Source: Hevea brasiliensis (lineage: Eukaryota; Streptophyta; Magnoliopsida; Malpighiales; Euphorbiaceae). Taken from it: 64,000 bases of DNA. Shown one piece after another: positions 1 through 12,027 of the stretch (position 1 is its first letter; each line of letters begins with the position of its first letter). The translations under genes were made by a program, and so were the position numbers. Under the pieces are notes generated by a model that saw only the letters and a list, made by a program, of their open reading frames with translations, was not told the DNA's origin and searched no databases. The DNA lies in NCBI RefSeq assembly GCF_030052815.1, contig NC_079510.1:51550725-51614724 (forward strand). The letters run 5' to 3'.

Positions 1-622
1 TGAAAATTTATAAGCATTAAAATTATTTTAAGTTATAAGAAATATTTTAAATTTTTAAGTATAAAATTTTTTAATATTTTTTTGAATTTAAAAGATTTAA
101 TGTTGTTAGATATTTATTGTAATTTTATAATATTTTGTGTAAAATATAATTTAGATTAAGATTAGCTATAGTGTGAAATTAATTTTTAATATTTTATATT
201 AACAAAAATAAAAATGGATTTTTAATATTTTTAAAGGATATTAAAATTGAGAAAAAAATAATTGTTAATATTAGTATGAAAATTATAGATTTGACATATA
301 TGAAATTTTATAAATATTAAAAATATTTTAAATTATCGGATAAAAAAATATTTTAAGTATAAAAAATATTTTAAAATTATACTTAAAAATTTAAAATATT
401 TTTTATACTTAAAATATTTTAATTTATATTTTCGAACACAGTGTCAAATATGGAAAATGCATTCATATAAGCTTGATAAGAGGCAAAATTTGAGGGCAAA
501 ACATTTGATGAAACTTTATTTTCAAAAGAAATGGTAATCTTTTCAAATTTTTTGCATGATAGACGCTATATATAATAGAGTCTCCTACCTTCCTCTTTCA
601 AGTTGACAAATTTCACCTCATT
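1..622. other. AT-rich intergenic sequence with hairpin
   Basis: Extremely AT-rich DNA with no coding signal. It holds one notable structure, a perfect 31-bp inverted repeat listed separately, and a TATA-like stretch (ctatatataatag) near 566-578. Confidence 0.6.
345..420. repeat. Perfect 31-bp inverted repeat (hairpin)
   Basis: Bases 345-375 are the exact reverse complement of 390-420, separated by a 14-base loop. The arms contain only A and T apart from one G/C pair. It could be a MITE remnant, a foldback of AT-rich DNA or a small-RNA precursor; nothing else supports a choice. Confidence 0.75.
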
Positions 623-898
623 TTGGTAAATATTTTGCTACTCATCCCTTTTGATAAAATTACGTTTAACTTGCCACCTTTTGGAAACAAGCCCTTTGAT
701 GACGGTGGTGGTGATGGGAGGCTCTCAAAGAACACAATACTAAGGGACTTCGTGAATCCACATGTTACTCGGGAGATGAAAGGCTACATTGAATGGCCAC
801 GACACATCCGAAAGAAAAGCTTAGAGGCCAAGCATTTCGAAGCCATGATAAAAAGCCAGAAAGCACAACTTCGCACTTTTCTTAAAAGGAACACTTAA
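623..898 (+). other. Uncertain open reading frame, possible exon
   Basis: About 91 codons are open and their composition looks protein-like (basic C-terminal half, Gly/Asp-rich stretch near residue 27), ending at TAA 896-898. The first in-frame ATG is far inside, at about residue 52, so as a free-standing gene the start would have to be TTG, which is unlikely in a plant. A TATA-like sequence lies about 50 bases upstream. I recognise no family. It may be an exon of a decayed or unannotated gene, or chance. Confidence 0.15.
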
Positions 899-3800
899 TT
901 AAGTGAAGGAAGGGAAATTAGTTGAATACACTAAACAAGGTTTCTTTACTCAAATAGAAGTTGATCCACCTCTCATACATTCTTAATTAGTTGAGGTACA
1001 GGATGTGAGGGAGTATATTACGTCTTTTTCATCCAAGCCATTGAGTGAAATAGCATAGTTTGTTGCCCATCTCTTTTGAAATGAAGTGATTTGTCATCAA
1101 CTCAAAAACAAAAAGTAATGTGTTTACAGGTTTCGGCATTATCTGTGTTTTAATATAAATTATCGATAAAGGGCATCAAAGAAATTAACATATAAATTTC
1201 GAAGACCATTTCTTTTGCATTTTTTCATGCAGGTGGTGAGCACAAGGTGGTGAAATGTTTTGTTAAGATGTTGTTTCTTTCTGTGCATCGCAAGAAAGAA
1301 CAGTTGAACTTGTGTGGTATTATGCAACATCCTGAAACAGGCCTGGATGGAGTTTAATTTGCCTCTTGTTTCCAGCCCCACAAACATCTCTGTCCGCAGT
1401 TTGTCGTCGCTACCACAAGTGGAGATTCTTGTGTACGTTGTTTTCTGTTAAACATAAACTTTGGGTCTACAGCAACGAACATGTTACTATTATTTAGCTG
1501 GTTTATAATCTTTTTAAATGGATTGGGTTTATATCACGGAAGCTAAGCACGATTTTGGTGACATAAATTTGGTTTAGGGGATGAATGAGTCAATTTTCTC
1601 GTAAGCTACACGAGTTTGGCTCAAAAAATATTCTAAATCGACTTGACCGAGTTGAGATCAAACAAATAAATCAAATAAATCACCTCCAAATAGTTAAAGC
1701 TAACAGTGTTCAACAGAATTTCTCTTGTTCAATAACTGGGCTTACCTTGAACACCTCATCTCATACTCATACAAATGGGAGGAGCAATTGCGCACACGAA
1801 ATTCTATGTTCTGCTCTAATTATATTTTCGATCAGCCCTCTCAGTTTTGTAAAATCCAGCCACACTGCCTCACATGTTAATGGGCTCTTCATCGAAAATA
1901 AGGCCAGAAAAAAAAATCTTATTGGACTGAATAAATTACAGTGCAGTATTGCAAGGCCCATATATGTTAACATTAGCTTGGGCTTGTCACAAATTTTATA
2001 GTTTTTTTTTTATTTGTTTAGTTTCAATTGAATTCAACTCTTGAGCTAAAATCGCAGATTTCATAATTTTTTTTCCTTTGAAAAACAGAAAACTGCCTAG
2101 CTCTTAATATTTAGAATCTCTACCGATTACCATAAATGTAAGAGTGAGAATTACGTGAAACAGAGAGCTATTGTGTGGTTACATGTAACAATGGACTTTT
2201 ATCCACTTATTTCTTTATGTGGGTGTCATTGTTTTTCATGATGGTCGAGTGTTATAAGCAGACCAGTCATGTTCAAGTTTCAGAAATGAATGAAAAAGAG
2301 ACAGTATATCGAACCCTTGGAAACCAACATAGTATTAAATGCTTGCTCTTAATAATATAGAAATTGACATATCATTGCAGTACAAATAGGGGAAATTATA
2401 GCAGCAAAGTGCACATATAACTTTCACCAAGTTGATGCAGCACATTGATCAGAAAGCTAGTTGAAAATGTCAAGAGTCCTACATCCAAATATAACAAGTA
2501 ATTTAAAGGGTTTATAAGGGTGAAGGGTTAATTATCTAATTGGTTAGTTCTAATATTAAGCCTATCTCACATACTCTTGCCTCAGCCTACTCATTCATCT
2601 CTGCCCATTTAATTCAATTCAGTAATATGATATGTCAGAGCAGGTTTAGTTCATTCAATGGTGTTTTTCCACCAATAGAGAGAAGTGGAATGACAGAACT
2701 ACAACAGAGGTTTCAACTGCAATTATAATTATATATGTAAAATCACATGAAAATTACATTAGAATTGATAAAAGAATTGAAGCTTAAAACTCGCAGATAT
2801 TCATACAGCTGCAACATCAATGTGCAATAACGCAAAATAAACTCTTGAAAACACACTTTTTATTGGAGTTGAAGTAAACTCATCCGTTCTCTTTGCATGA
2901 CTTCAGCTCCAATACTTGTTATGCACCTGAAAGGGTTGGAGCTGAGCACTCGAACACTGGTTAGTCCCTTGAATTTTTACTTGCATACTTAACCTTCTAC
3001 CTCCACGATTGAAGTTCTGCGTCTCATGTCTATAATTTTTTGCAGAATACTTTCAGTGAATTGAAAAAATCATACCAATCTAAAGTTGATAAAGAGAATA
3101 AGATATAAAGCATGATATGGAAAATTAGACTGACTTGAAACACCATAAGAGGGAAAAAAAAATCCAAATCTTGTCTAAAACTCAAGAGGAAGGACAAAAG
3201 AACAAGTCTTCCTAAGCCATAACGAAATGATGAAATTATGAGAAAGATTACAAGTTTAGCTTTAAAGTGACTTTGATTTGAGCTGAAATGGGATCTTGTG
3301 ACGTTATGAGATAAATTTAAAGGATACCAACCAAATCAATCAATCATCTTACTCTAAATACAATGACTATTCATGACTGAATAGAACCCCACCAGCCTGA
3401 TCCAAAAATGGCCCTGGAACCACAAATTTTAGGTGTCATCTGATACGCAAGTGGGAGAAGCACTTGGTTATACAGATAGCCTCATCTAAAGATATACTTT
3501 CTGTTAACTGTCACTGACTTACTGCAACTGAAACAAAGTGAAAATGTTTAGTAAGATAACTGCATTAGTTGGATGGCTGACATAATCGGACATTGACCTT
3601 TTACCTAATCTAAGACTTGGCTTCAAAAGATCTTTTTTCCTTATACAATTGATCCATTAACCCACCAATGTCTTCTAACTAATAAAATGATATAACATCA
3701 TACCTTGTAATTAAAATCATTTCCAATTGCAATAATTGGGTTTAGAATAAGCACTTACCCTGACCAATAATAATAATAATAATAATAATGGAGAGAAGGA

Positions 3801-4745
3801 AATGCTTAGCTGGTAGAGAAGACTTGATAGTGACATGGCTATGCCTAGTGCTTTAGCCAATTGAATCCTATCCCCTTCTCAGTTTTGGAAGGGCAAGATT
3901 CCCTATCTAATTGCTTTTAAGTTTTTATCATTGCAGAGAGATTACGATCAAGATCATTTTAGAAAAATAATAATTAATAACAGGAATCTTTGAAATAACA
4001 AAGAAATAATTTAAGGATATAATAAAATGATTCGATCTGCTAGTAAAGATTTAATCTTTAAGAAAGACAGCAATTGGTGTAAATGCCCAGATTGAAGGCT
4101 ATCTAGGTCACAGCTGAAACTTAATATTTCAATTATATACGTGTGTGTGACTCTTTGGCCAAACACACTTATTAAGATAATCTCAGAATCAAAGAAAAGC
4201 TATTTCCCACTTTACATTCAAATTATGGGGAAATTGCAAGAATCGCAAAGTAAAGCTCTTTCTGTGAATAATTATGTGCGCATGGAAATGGTAACTATGA
4301 AAGGAAAGAGCTATAACTTGTAAAAATTAGCCGTATGGTTTGTGGTAGCACCTTATTCAATTTTCAAGGAAAAGTTTATATGGGCCATTCTGAAAGCAAC
4401 GAGTCCAAATGGGAATCAATAGAAATCTGGAGTATTTAACCTGTAAAGGATAAAATATAGAAAGGATATCCTACCACCTGAGCTGCCACCACCAAAATTG
4501 TTCCCAGAAAGGATCTGTAGGAAAGAGAAAATTCTTTGCCACCCATGAATATGGAGTAGTATTTGCAATCGAGAAATTACTACACTTTGCATTCTTTAAG
4601 CAATTGAGATAATGCATGGAATATTACATGAAATCTAGTATTTGCAGCAAACTAACAACTAAGATTATTACTATAATCATTCTCATCATTTGGTAATTAC
4701 ATTACCCATTTTTATTTTTGGCCATGTGAAACTTTTTTTTAGTAC
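899..4745. other. Intergenic sequence without supportable gene
   Basis: No open frame here shows family similarity or credible splice structure. There is a short TAA microsatellite at about 3767-3789. The right end is the host DNA into which the Athila-like element inserted. Confidence 0.6.
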
Positions 4746-4750
4746 ATCAA
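4746..4750. repeat. Target-site duplication, left (ATCAA)
   Basis: ATCAA directly precedes the TGATACATGC start of the left Athila-type LTR. The same five bases follow the right LTR at 29554-29558. Confidence 0.9.
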
Positions 4751-6503
4751 TGATACATGCATTTTGCATAGTCATTTAGTTTAGATTTTATGGCCATTTC
4801 ATTCACTTGTTAGTCACTTTTAACCAATTTTATTAGTTATTTAGATAGTTTTTCATAATTGTCAATTTTTGAATTAATTTGTAATTTTACTTTGTTTTGT
4901 AGGAAAAATAGTGTTTTTGATGGATTAAGAAGAAATTTTGCCAATGAGGAGTGATTTCTACAGCCAAAGATATCAAAAACAAAGTTTGAATATTGAAAAA
5001 TGTAAGGTGGCCGAAATATGCATAACCTGCTGCATAAGTTGTGAGGTTCTGCACAAGAAGAAGAAGCAAACTCTAAAACCTGTCGAAACCTGCATAATTA
5101 TTTCTACATGACTTATGCAAGTTCAAGTCCTGCTTATGCAGCTTCACGAAAAACTACATAACTTATGCAGTCTCGCACTCTGCCTATGCAGCTCACGCAG
5201 AGAACCCAAAACCTGTCGAAAACTGCATAAGGGCCTTAACTTATGCAGTTCACTTATACAGTTTCATAGAAGTCTCCAAAGCTTGAAGAAACTGCAAAAC
5301 CAACTTGCATAGCTTATGCAACATCACGGGAAACACCTGGAACTACCAATTTTGTATGGAATCTGCATAAGAAACTTGCACAACCTGTGCAACTCTTCAT
5401 AATGAGCTAGCAGAAGATTTTCCTCATGTAAACTTCAATTCAAACACACCATTTTAGGGCTACTTGTCAGAAAGATATATATATGTGCTTATCCCATTTC
5501 AGGAAAAAAAAAAAAAAGGAGGGAAGAAAAGAGCAGCAGTAGAGGAGAGTCAGAAAAACAGAGAGTGAAACGTCACTTTTCCTTTTCTACACCAGATTTG
5601 GATTTTTCTTCCTTTCTTCCCTATTTTCTACCTTTCTTGTAGTGGGTTTCTTAGTTCTTAGCATAGACTCAAGTTTTATTTACATATTAACTCATAATTT
5701 CTTGTAAATATTATGGATAGTGAGTAGTTTTCATTAGATTCTGGAGTTGGGATGTAATATTTGAGATATTTTGTGAATTTTGATTGGGTAATCCATATTT
5801 TGTGGTTTTAATGAAGTTTTATCTATTTCTTGTGTGCTCAATGACATGCTTAGTGTAGGATCCCATTAAGTATTGTTCTTAATCCATGGTTGAAGCACGG
5901 AAAGGAGAAAACCTTGTGATAGATAATTAAGAAATTAGACTTAATTAACTTAGATTTAGAAATAGACTAAGGATTAAGAGGATTTACAGATTAATTAAGG
6001 AGCTTAATTGGTCTTGATTAATTTTAACTCTACGAAAGTAGGATTAGATTGATTAAGGCACTCTTTGTCTCACTCGAAAGAGTATTCAAAGGATTTAAGG
6101 ATTAATCTCCTTAAAACCTGTAAGTTCCATAAGATTGGATAACCAATTTAAAAATCCCAAAATAGCTTGAATATGAATTTCTAAACTCCAGAATCACCCT
6201 TTTATCATTGTTAATTTCTAATTGAATTTAATCGCTTGCCATTTTAAATCTTGCTATATTTCAATTTGCTTATTTTAATTTGCCGCAAATTTAGTTGAAT
6301 CTTTACATTGTTGATTAGATTATTAATTTTGCATATATAGATTTTACATTTCAATATCTATCAATATATTGCTCTAATTTCAAAAATAGTTCAAATTAGT
6401 CAATTTTTATATAAAAAATTCAATCATTAATACAACTCCTCGTGGGAACGATATCTTTCTATATTATTTGTATGACTTGTGCACTTGCGGTTGAGCCACA
6501 TTA
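4751..6503 (+). repeat. 5' LTR of the Athila-like element
   Basis: Begins TGATACATGC and ends GCCACATTA (the right copy ends GCCACATCA). It matches 27763-29553 along its whole length. The U3-side part (about 5015-5400) is crowded with degenerate TTATGCAG / CTGCATAA motifs. The region 5540-6480 carries the promoter and leader portion and includes runs also found in the solo LTR. Confidence 0.92.
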
Positions 6504-6509
6504 AGTTTT

Positions 6510-6527
6510 TGGCGCCGTTGCTGAGGA
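6510..6527 (+). promoter_or_regulatory. Primer binding site, tRNA-Asp type
   Basis: TGGCGCCGTTGCTGAGGA lies 6 bases after the LTR end and resembles the 3' end of plant tRNA-Asp, the primer commonly used by Athila/Tat elements. One or two positions differ from the usual TGGCGCCGTTGCCGGGGA. Confidence 0.8.
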
Positions 6528-6640
6528 GTTGTTTGTTTAAGATTGAATTCTTGATTATTTTAGTTATTTATAGTTTTTTACTTTTGTTATCTTTTCATTT
6601 TTTGTGTTTGTTTGTTCTTTTTAGGTACTCTTAAACTTTT

Positions 6641-7267
6641 ATGAGAAGAGCTAGAAGCACAAGTGACACATCCTTATTGTTTAATCCTGAAATTGAGAAA
6701 TTTTGTAGAGCCAACAAGAAAAAAACCAAAAAAAGGAAAAAAGCCTTGAGAGCAACTTAAATTGAAGCAGAAATGGATGATAAAAGAATTAGAATTGGTG
6801 GTGGTAATGCTGAAAATGATCGAAATAATGAAAATGCAGCCCAAGGTGAAGAGGTTGTAAATGCTAATGTGCCTAGGGGAAGTATGATGGATCATGCATT
6901 TCCTCGTTTTGATGACTTAAGAGAGAGTATAGCAAGACCAAGAATTGATGCAAATAGCTACAAGAATGATTTTAGGGTTCTTCAAATGATTTAAAATTCC
7001 TAATTTGGTGGACATCCTTCAGAAAATCTACACACACATCTAAAGAAATTTGCTATGATTTGTGATATGCAAAAACAACCTAGAGTATCTAAAAATGCAG
7101 CAAGATTGAAGCTATTCCCATTCTCTTTGAAGGATAGAGCATTTGATTAGCTTGATTCTTTACCTCACAACTCCATTACAAATTGGGAGCAACTCATTGA
7201 TGTATTTCTTGCACAATATTTTCCACCTGGAAAAACTAAAGAATTGAGGAATCAAATGACAGCTTTC
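6641..7267 (+). pseudogene. Athila-like gag, N-terminal part
   Basis: From ATG 6641 the frame encodes a short Lys-rich leader, a stop, then a Gly/Asn-rich region and the start of a retrotransposon gag capsid domain. Recognisable pieces are the stretch around PFSLKDRAFD, where Trp is replaced by a TAG stop before LDSL, and LIDVFLAQYFPPGKT. There are in-frame stops after ALRAT, after LQMI and at FD*LDSL. The frame is cut at 7267 by the copia insertion inside ...QMTAF and resumes at 17901-17906 with RPRED. It would have encoded the capsid protein; it is now a pseudogene. Confidence 0.85.
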
Positions 7268-9367
7268 TGAAGGAACGGAAGCGTGAAAAACACAAGTTTA
7301 TACCATTGAATTCAAAAATTTTCACCTAGGGCCACATGCATCATGCAAGATTTATTTTTATCTATTTGATTTCAATGATAAACAACATATTAAAACTCTT
7401 TTAATATGTTTTTGGATCTGTATTTGCCATTTAAGATTTTAAAATTAATCAGATTAATTTTAGAACCCTAGATTAAATCAAGAATGATTACACTAACCTC
7501 TTGATGCAATCGCAATGTCTGCGCCTTTGAGATTCGTCTTCAGGACACCAGATGTTGTCCCTCTAGCTTGTCCACACCAAGAACACCTATGGCAGCCCTT
7601 AAACAGCTTCTAAAGCTTTTTCTATTAATTAGAAATTCAAGTTTTGCCTTTTAAGAGATTAGAGATGTAAATAGGACACTAGAAACAATTTCTAGTGTTC
7701 TTAATTCAAGAGATTGATGGCTAATCTCTTTGAATTGATGAGAGATGAAGAAGAATAGATGAAAAGCCTCAAAGTGCAAAGGAGAGGAGTGGCTGCTGGT
7801 TATTTTTCTTTTCATAACAACACTTAAATAGCTAGGTTAACACATTAAGCCCTTGCCACATGTCACCCTTTGATTAGCTATAGGTTTAAGTGACCCAATC
7901 ACATTGTGCCAAGTGTCAAACCAATATTTAATCTTGATTTTAATCATCTTACATGATTAAAAAACATTTGGCAAGTTTATTTGTAATCCCATGTGTCACC
8001 ATCTCATGGTGCCACGTGTCACACTGTGAAATGACCAAAATGCCTCTGTGTCTTAATTTTGAGTTCTTAACCCAAAATAATTATTTTTCTTCTTCTAATT
8101 AATTTATATCAAATATAAATTAATTAATTAATCTCTATTAATTAATTTCTCATTAATTAAATTCATATTTAAACACTTTAAATATAAATTTAATTTATAC
8201 TACACATCCAATAATCTAGATTTGGTTTCAAGTCATGCTAGGGACTTTGCAATTTAATTACAAACCAAACCTATTTAATTAATCAATTAAACTCTTTAAT
8301 TAATTAATTAAATCATATTTAAATAGGTGATAATTTGTGTATGTGTGTGACTTACTAGGCTCATCACTAATTGGCAATGAGACATGATATCAACTCTTAA
8401 TATCATCAGAACTCTTTCTTATCATAAATGATTTCTCTAAATCATTTTATGCACCTCATAGACCATGGTTAACACCTAGCATAGCATGCCATGGCCACCC
8501 AATTAGTAATAAGGTTTACCTTAAATGAACCTATAATCATATGTTACCATGCACTAGAATCTCTCTGTTACAAAATCCCAACTCAAGCTGGAGTCATGGT
8601 TTATGTCAAACTCGATTTGCTATGAATATTATGTTCTCTTTTAATTTCAGTTCTTGATTAAAAAGATTTTCTCATCAGAAACTCTTTTCTGAATAAATCT
8701 ATCTGTCCTGGCCAGGAACTTGAAACATCAAGAACAATTAAATGAACATAGGATTTTATCTCTATTTACTTAGAGGAACAGATTCCATCTTGATCAACAC
8801 CTACCTCCATATATAACTAGTAGGAGCCAACACATGCTCATATACCCATACATAGTACAAGTATGAAAGCAGTATCAAACTCAAACTACCTATATACAAG
8901 ATAACTGTGCTATCTCAAGTCTAAAGATTATATGCACTGATATGATTTATGACAAAACATTGACAAGAGTAAACTCCATGTGCTTTTCATAAGTGTCACT
9001 AGTTCGGTCTACTTATTATTTATAAGTGCCTATCATGTTTGTCATATGGCATGAGACTCACCATTCCATCTTATTTATATCTCATATAAATAACTTGGTA
9101 ACAAACATGAATACAATCTTTCTGGATAAGTCATGTTCTTATTATGAAGTATCCTCGATTGTGAACCTATTTATGATACTTTGTGCTAGAAATATTGTCA
9201 CTCATATTCTTAACAACTTAAGAATAATATTTCTAACAAAATATCAATGGACCTTTTCTATTACACATAAATATATTATGTAAACGGAAAAGTGGAAATG
9301 CCTTTTATTAATAAAAATATGTACAAGATACATACTAAATGATATGCTCTAGGACATACTACTAACA
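7268..9367 (-). repeat. Copia 3' LTR (left copy)
   Basis: 2100 bases, TG...CA bounded, nearly identical to 15793-17900. It contains AT-rich tracts of ATTAATTA repeats near 8090-8320. An 85-codon antisense open frame (9026-9283) recurs in the other copy only because the LTRs are so similar. Confidence 0.92.
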
Positions 9368-9382
9368 ATCTCCCACTAGCAC
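9368..9382 (-). promoter_or_regulatory. Copia polypurine tract
   Basis: On the minus strand the sequence just before the 3' LTR reads GTGCTAGTGGGAGAT, a purine-rich tract where plus-strand DNA synthesis would start. Confidence 0.7.
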
Positions 9383-9384
9383 TA

Positions 9385-11394
9385 GAGCCATTCATTACAA
9401 TATCTTAGACCTATCTTCTCAAGATGTCGGTCTAACTGAGTCTGTGACATAGGCTTAGTGAATGGATCAGCTGGATTTTCAGCTGATGCTATTTTCTGCA
9501 TGGCTACATCGCCTCGCCCAACTATTTCTCTTGTAATGTGGTAGCGCCTTTCTATGTGTTTGGATTTCTGGTGAGACCTTGGTTCCTTAGCAGATGATGT
9601 TGCTCCATTGTTGTCACAGTTGTAATGGAATCACGACTCAATGGAAGGAACTACTGTAAGTTCTCATCACGAACTTCTTTATCCAAGCGACTTCCTTTGC
9701 AAAGATCTCGATGTAGCAATATACTCACCTCTGTAGTGGAATCTGCAATGCGTGCTCGCTTGGAACTCTTCCAACTGACTGCACCTCCATTACAAATGAA
9801 CACATATCCAGAGGTAGACTTTCTATCATCGATATTTGATTGGAAATCAGAATCAGTATAACCATCCAATTGCAAGTCTCCACCTCCATAAATCAAGAAT
9901 AAATCCTTAGTTCTTCTCAAGTAATTAACGATATTATTGTGACTATCCATGTTCCAAACTGGATAGGATTGATACCGCTAGTCAAACTAATAAAGATATG
10001 CGATATTCGGCCTAGTACACAACATTGCATACATTAAACTTCCAATAGCCGAAGCATATGGAATCCTGGCCATCTTATCTCTTTCTTCAGGTGTCTTTGG
10101 AGACATCTCTTTAGAAAGGTGGACACCATGTCTCACTGGTAACAATCCTCTCTTGGAATCAAGCATGTTAAACCTCTTTAACACCTTTTCCAAGTATAGA
10201 CTTTGAGATAAACCAATTATTCTTTTCGCTCTATCTCTATAGATGCGAATCCCAAGAATATAGGTTGCCTCACCTAAGTCATTCATGGAGAATGTATTTG
10301 ACAACCATACCTTTATAGTCGTCAACATACCTGTGTCATTACCCATCAACAGTATGTCATCCACATATAAGACAAGGAAAGTGATAGCACTGTCACTAAC
10401 CTTCTTATATACACATGGCTCATCCTCATTTTTGATAAAATCAAAGGATTTAATGGCTTCATCAAAACAGATGTTCCAACTCCTCGAAGCTTGTTTCAAC
10501 CCATAAATGGATCGCTTTAGCTTGCATACCTTGGAACCATCTTGGGATTCAAAACCCCTAGGTTGTTCCATGAAAATGTTTTCTTCAATGTATCCATTGA
10601 GAAAAGCTGTTTTGACATCCATCTGCCAAATCTCATAATCATAGTATGCATTATTGCTAATAAAATCCTAATTGATTTAAGCATGGTAGCAAAGTAGAAA
10701 GTCTCCTTATAGTCGATTCCTTGCCTTTGGCGAAACCCTTTCGCTACTAGCCTTGCCTTATAGGTCTCTACCTTTCCATCAGAACCAATTATCTTCTTGA
10801 AAACCCATTTGTTCCCTATAGGTACAATACCTTCAGGTGGGTCAACAAGATCCCAAACTTGATTCTTATACATGGAATCAATCTCGGATTTCATAGCATC
10901 AATCCATTTTGAAGAGTCTATATCTGATATAGCTTCTTCATAAGTAAGTGGATCATCTCCATGATCTACTTCTTCATGAGTAGACAACTCTTGTTCTTCT
11001 TCATGAAGAAAACCATATCTCACTGGTGGGTGAGATACCCTGGTTGTTCTACGAGGAACAACTATAGATGTTTCATCAACGAGTATAGGTTGACTAGATG
11101 GATCTATATCCATCTGATCTGTTGGTTGGTCAGAATTCTCCAATTCTAACTCTATTTGCCTTCCTTTGCCTCCTTCTTGAACAAATTGTTGTTCAAGAAA
11201 TGTGGCATCTCTACTTATCACAACCTTTTGTGAAGTAGGCAAATAAAAATAATATCCAAAACTATCTTTTGGATATCCAACAAATCGATCTTTTTCTGAT
11301 CTGATCTCCAATTTATCAGTGTTTAGCTTTTTGATATAAGCTGGACAACCCCAAATTTTAATATGCTTAAGACTTGGTTTTCTTCCATGACATA
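9385..11394 (-). pseudogene. Copia pol: reverse transcriptase and RNase H (broken)
   Basis: The minus strand encodes the pol linker with GRKPSLKHIKIWGCPAY, the RT segment NKWVFKKIIGSDGKVETYKA, the region KTAFLNGYIEENIFMEQPRG, and the catalytic LVLYVDDILL motif, which is intact. RNase H follows with GYTDSDFQSNIDDRKSTSGY and its C-terminal part near 9390-9620 (KEPRSHQKSKHIERRYH). The frame is shifted near 10620 and broken between about 9950 and 9990, where sequence is missing. The polyprotein would copy element RNA in virus-like particles. It is separated from its own integrase by the TRIM insertion at 11395. Confidence 0.9.
11390..11394. repeat. Probable TRIM target-site duplication, left (ACATA)
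   Basis: ACATA before the TRIM pairs with CCATA after it (12028-12032), one mismatch. Both lie in copia pol, where YEIW and GRKPSLKH should be adjacent. Confidence 0.6.
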
Positions 11395-12027
11395 TGTAAC
11401 ACCCTAGGCAAATCCCACATTGGCAAAACATGGGAGAAATGCTGAGTTTATAAGTTGTTGGTTCGTAACCCCTATTGACGCGTTTTAAAACTGTGAGGGC
11501 TTCGATCCAGAGCGGACAATATCACTGGTGGGCCGGGCCGTTATATTTGTGGTATCAGAGCCGCTCCGCGTGCAACCTTGAACGATGGTGGGGCAAACCT
11601 CAGCGAGGACGCTGAGTCCCATAAGGGGGGTGGATTGTAACACCCTAGGCAAATCCCACATCGGCAAAACATGGGAGAGATGCTGGGTTTATAAGTTGGT
11701 GGTTCATAACCCCTATTGACGTGTTTTAAAACTATGAGGGCTTCGGCCCAGAGCGGACAATATCACTAGTGGGCCGGGCTATTACATTTGTGGTATCAGA
11801 GCCGCTCCGCATGCAACCTTGAGCGATGGTGGGGCAAACCTCAGCGAGGACGCTGAGTCCCATAAGGGGGGTGGATTGTAACACCCTAGGCAAATCCCAC
11901 ATCAGCAAAACACGGGAGAAATGCTGGGTTTATAAGTTGTTGGTTCGTAACCCCTATTGACGCGTTTTAAAACCGTGAGGGCTTCGGTCCAGAGTGGACA
12001 ATATCACTAGTGGGCCGGGCCGTTATA
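11395..12027 (+). mobile_element. Tandem TRIM: LTR-internal-LTR-internal-LTR
   Basis: Three near-identical 151-bp direct repeats (11395-11545, 11636-11786, 11877-12027) alternate with two 90-bp segments (11546-11635, 11787-11876). Each repeat starts TGTAACACCC and ends GTTATA or ATTACA. Each internal segment starts with TTTG and TGGTATCAGAGCC, a tRNA-Met primer site, and ends with ATAAGGGGGGTGGAT, a polypurine tract. That is exactly the anatomy of a terminal-repeat retrotransposon in miniature, head to tail with shared LTRs. No protein is encoded, as expected. It lies opposite in strand to the copia element and splits its pol gene. Confidence 0.92.
11550..11562 (+). promoter_or_regulatory. 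TRIM primer binding site, first unit
   Basis: TGGTATCAGAGCC, complementary to the 3' end of initiator tRNA-Met, lies 4 bases after LTR 1. The second unit has the same sequence near 11791-11803. Confidence 0.85.

Noticed and set aside
9026..9283. 85-codon open frame present in both copia LTRs (also 17559-17816)
   Set aside because: It is antisense to the element and lies in AT-rich LTR DNA; the two copies agree only because the LTRs are nearly identical.
11395..12027. Regular direct repeats considered as a CRISPR array or satellite
   Set aside because: The 151/90-bp alternation with primer sites and polypurine tracts is TRIM anatomy, in a plant genome.
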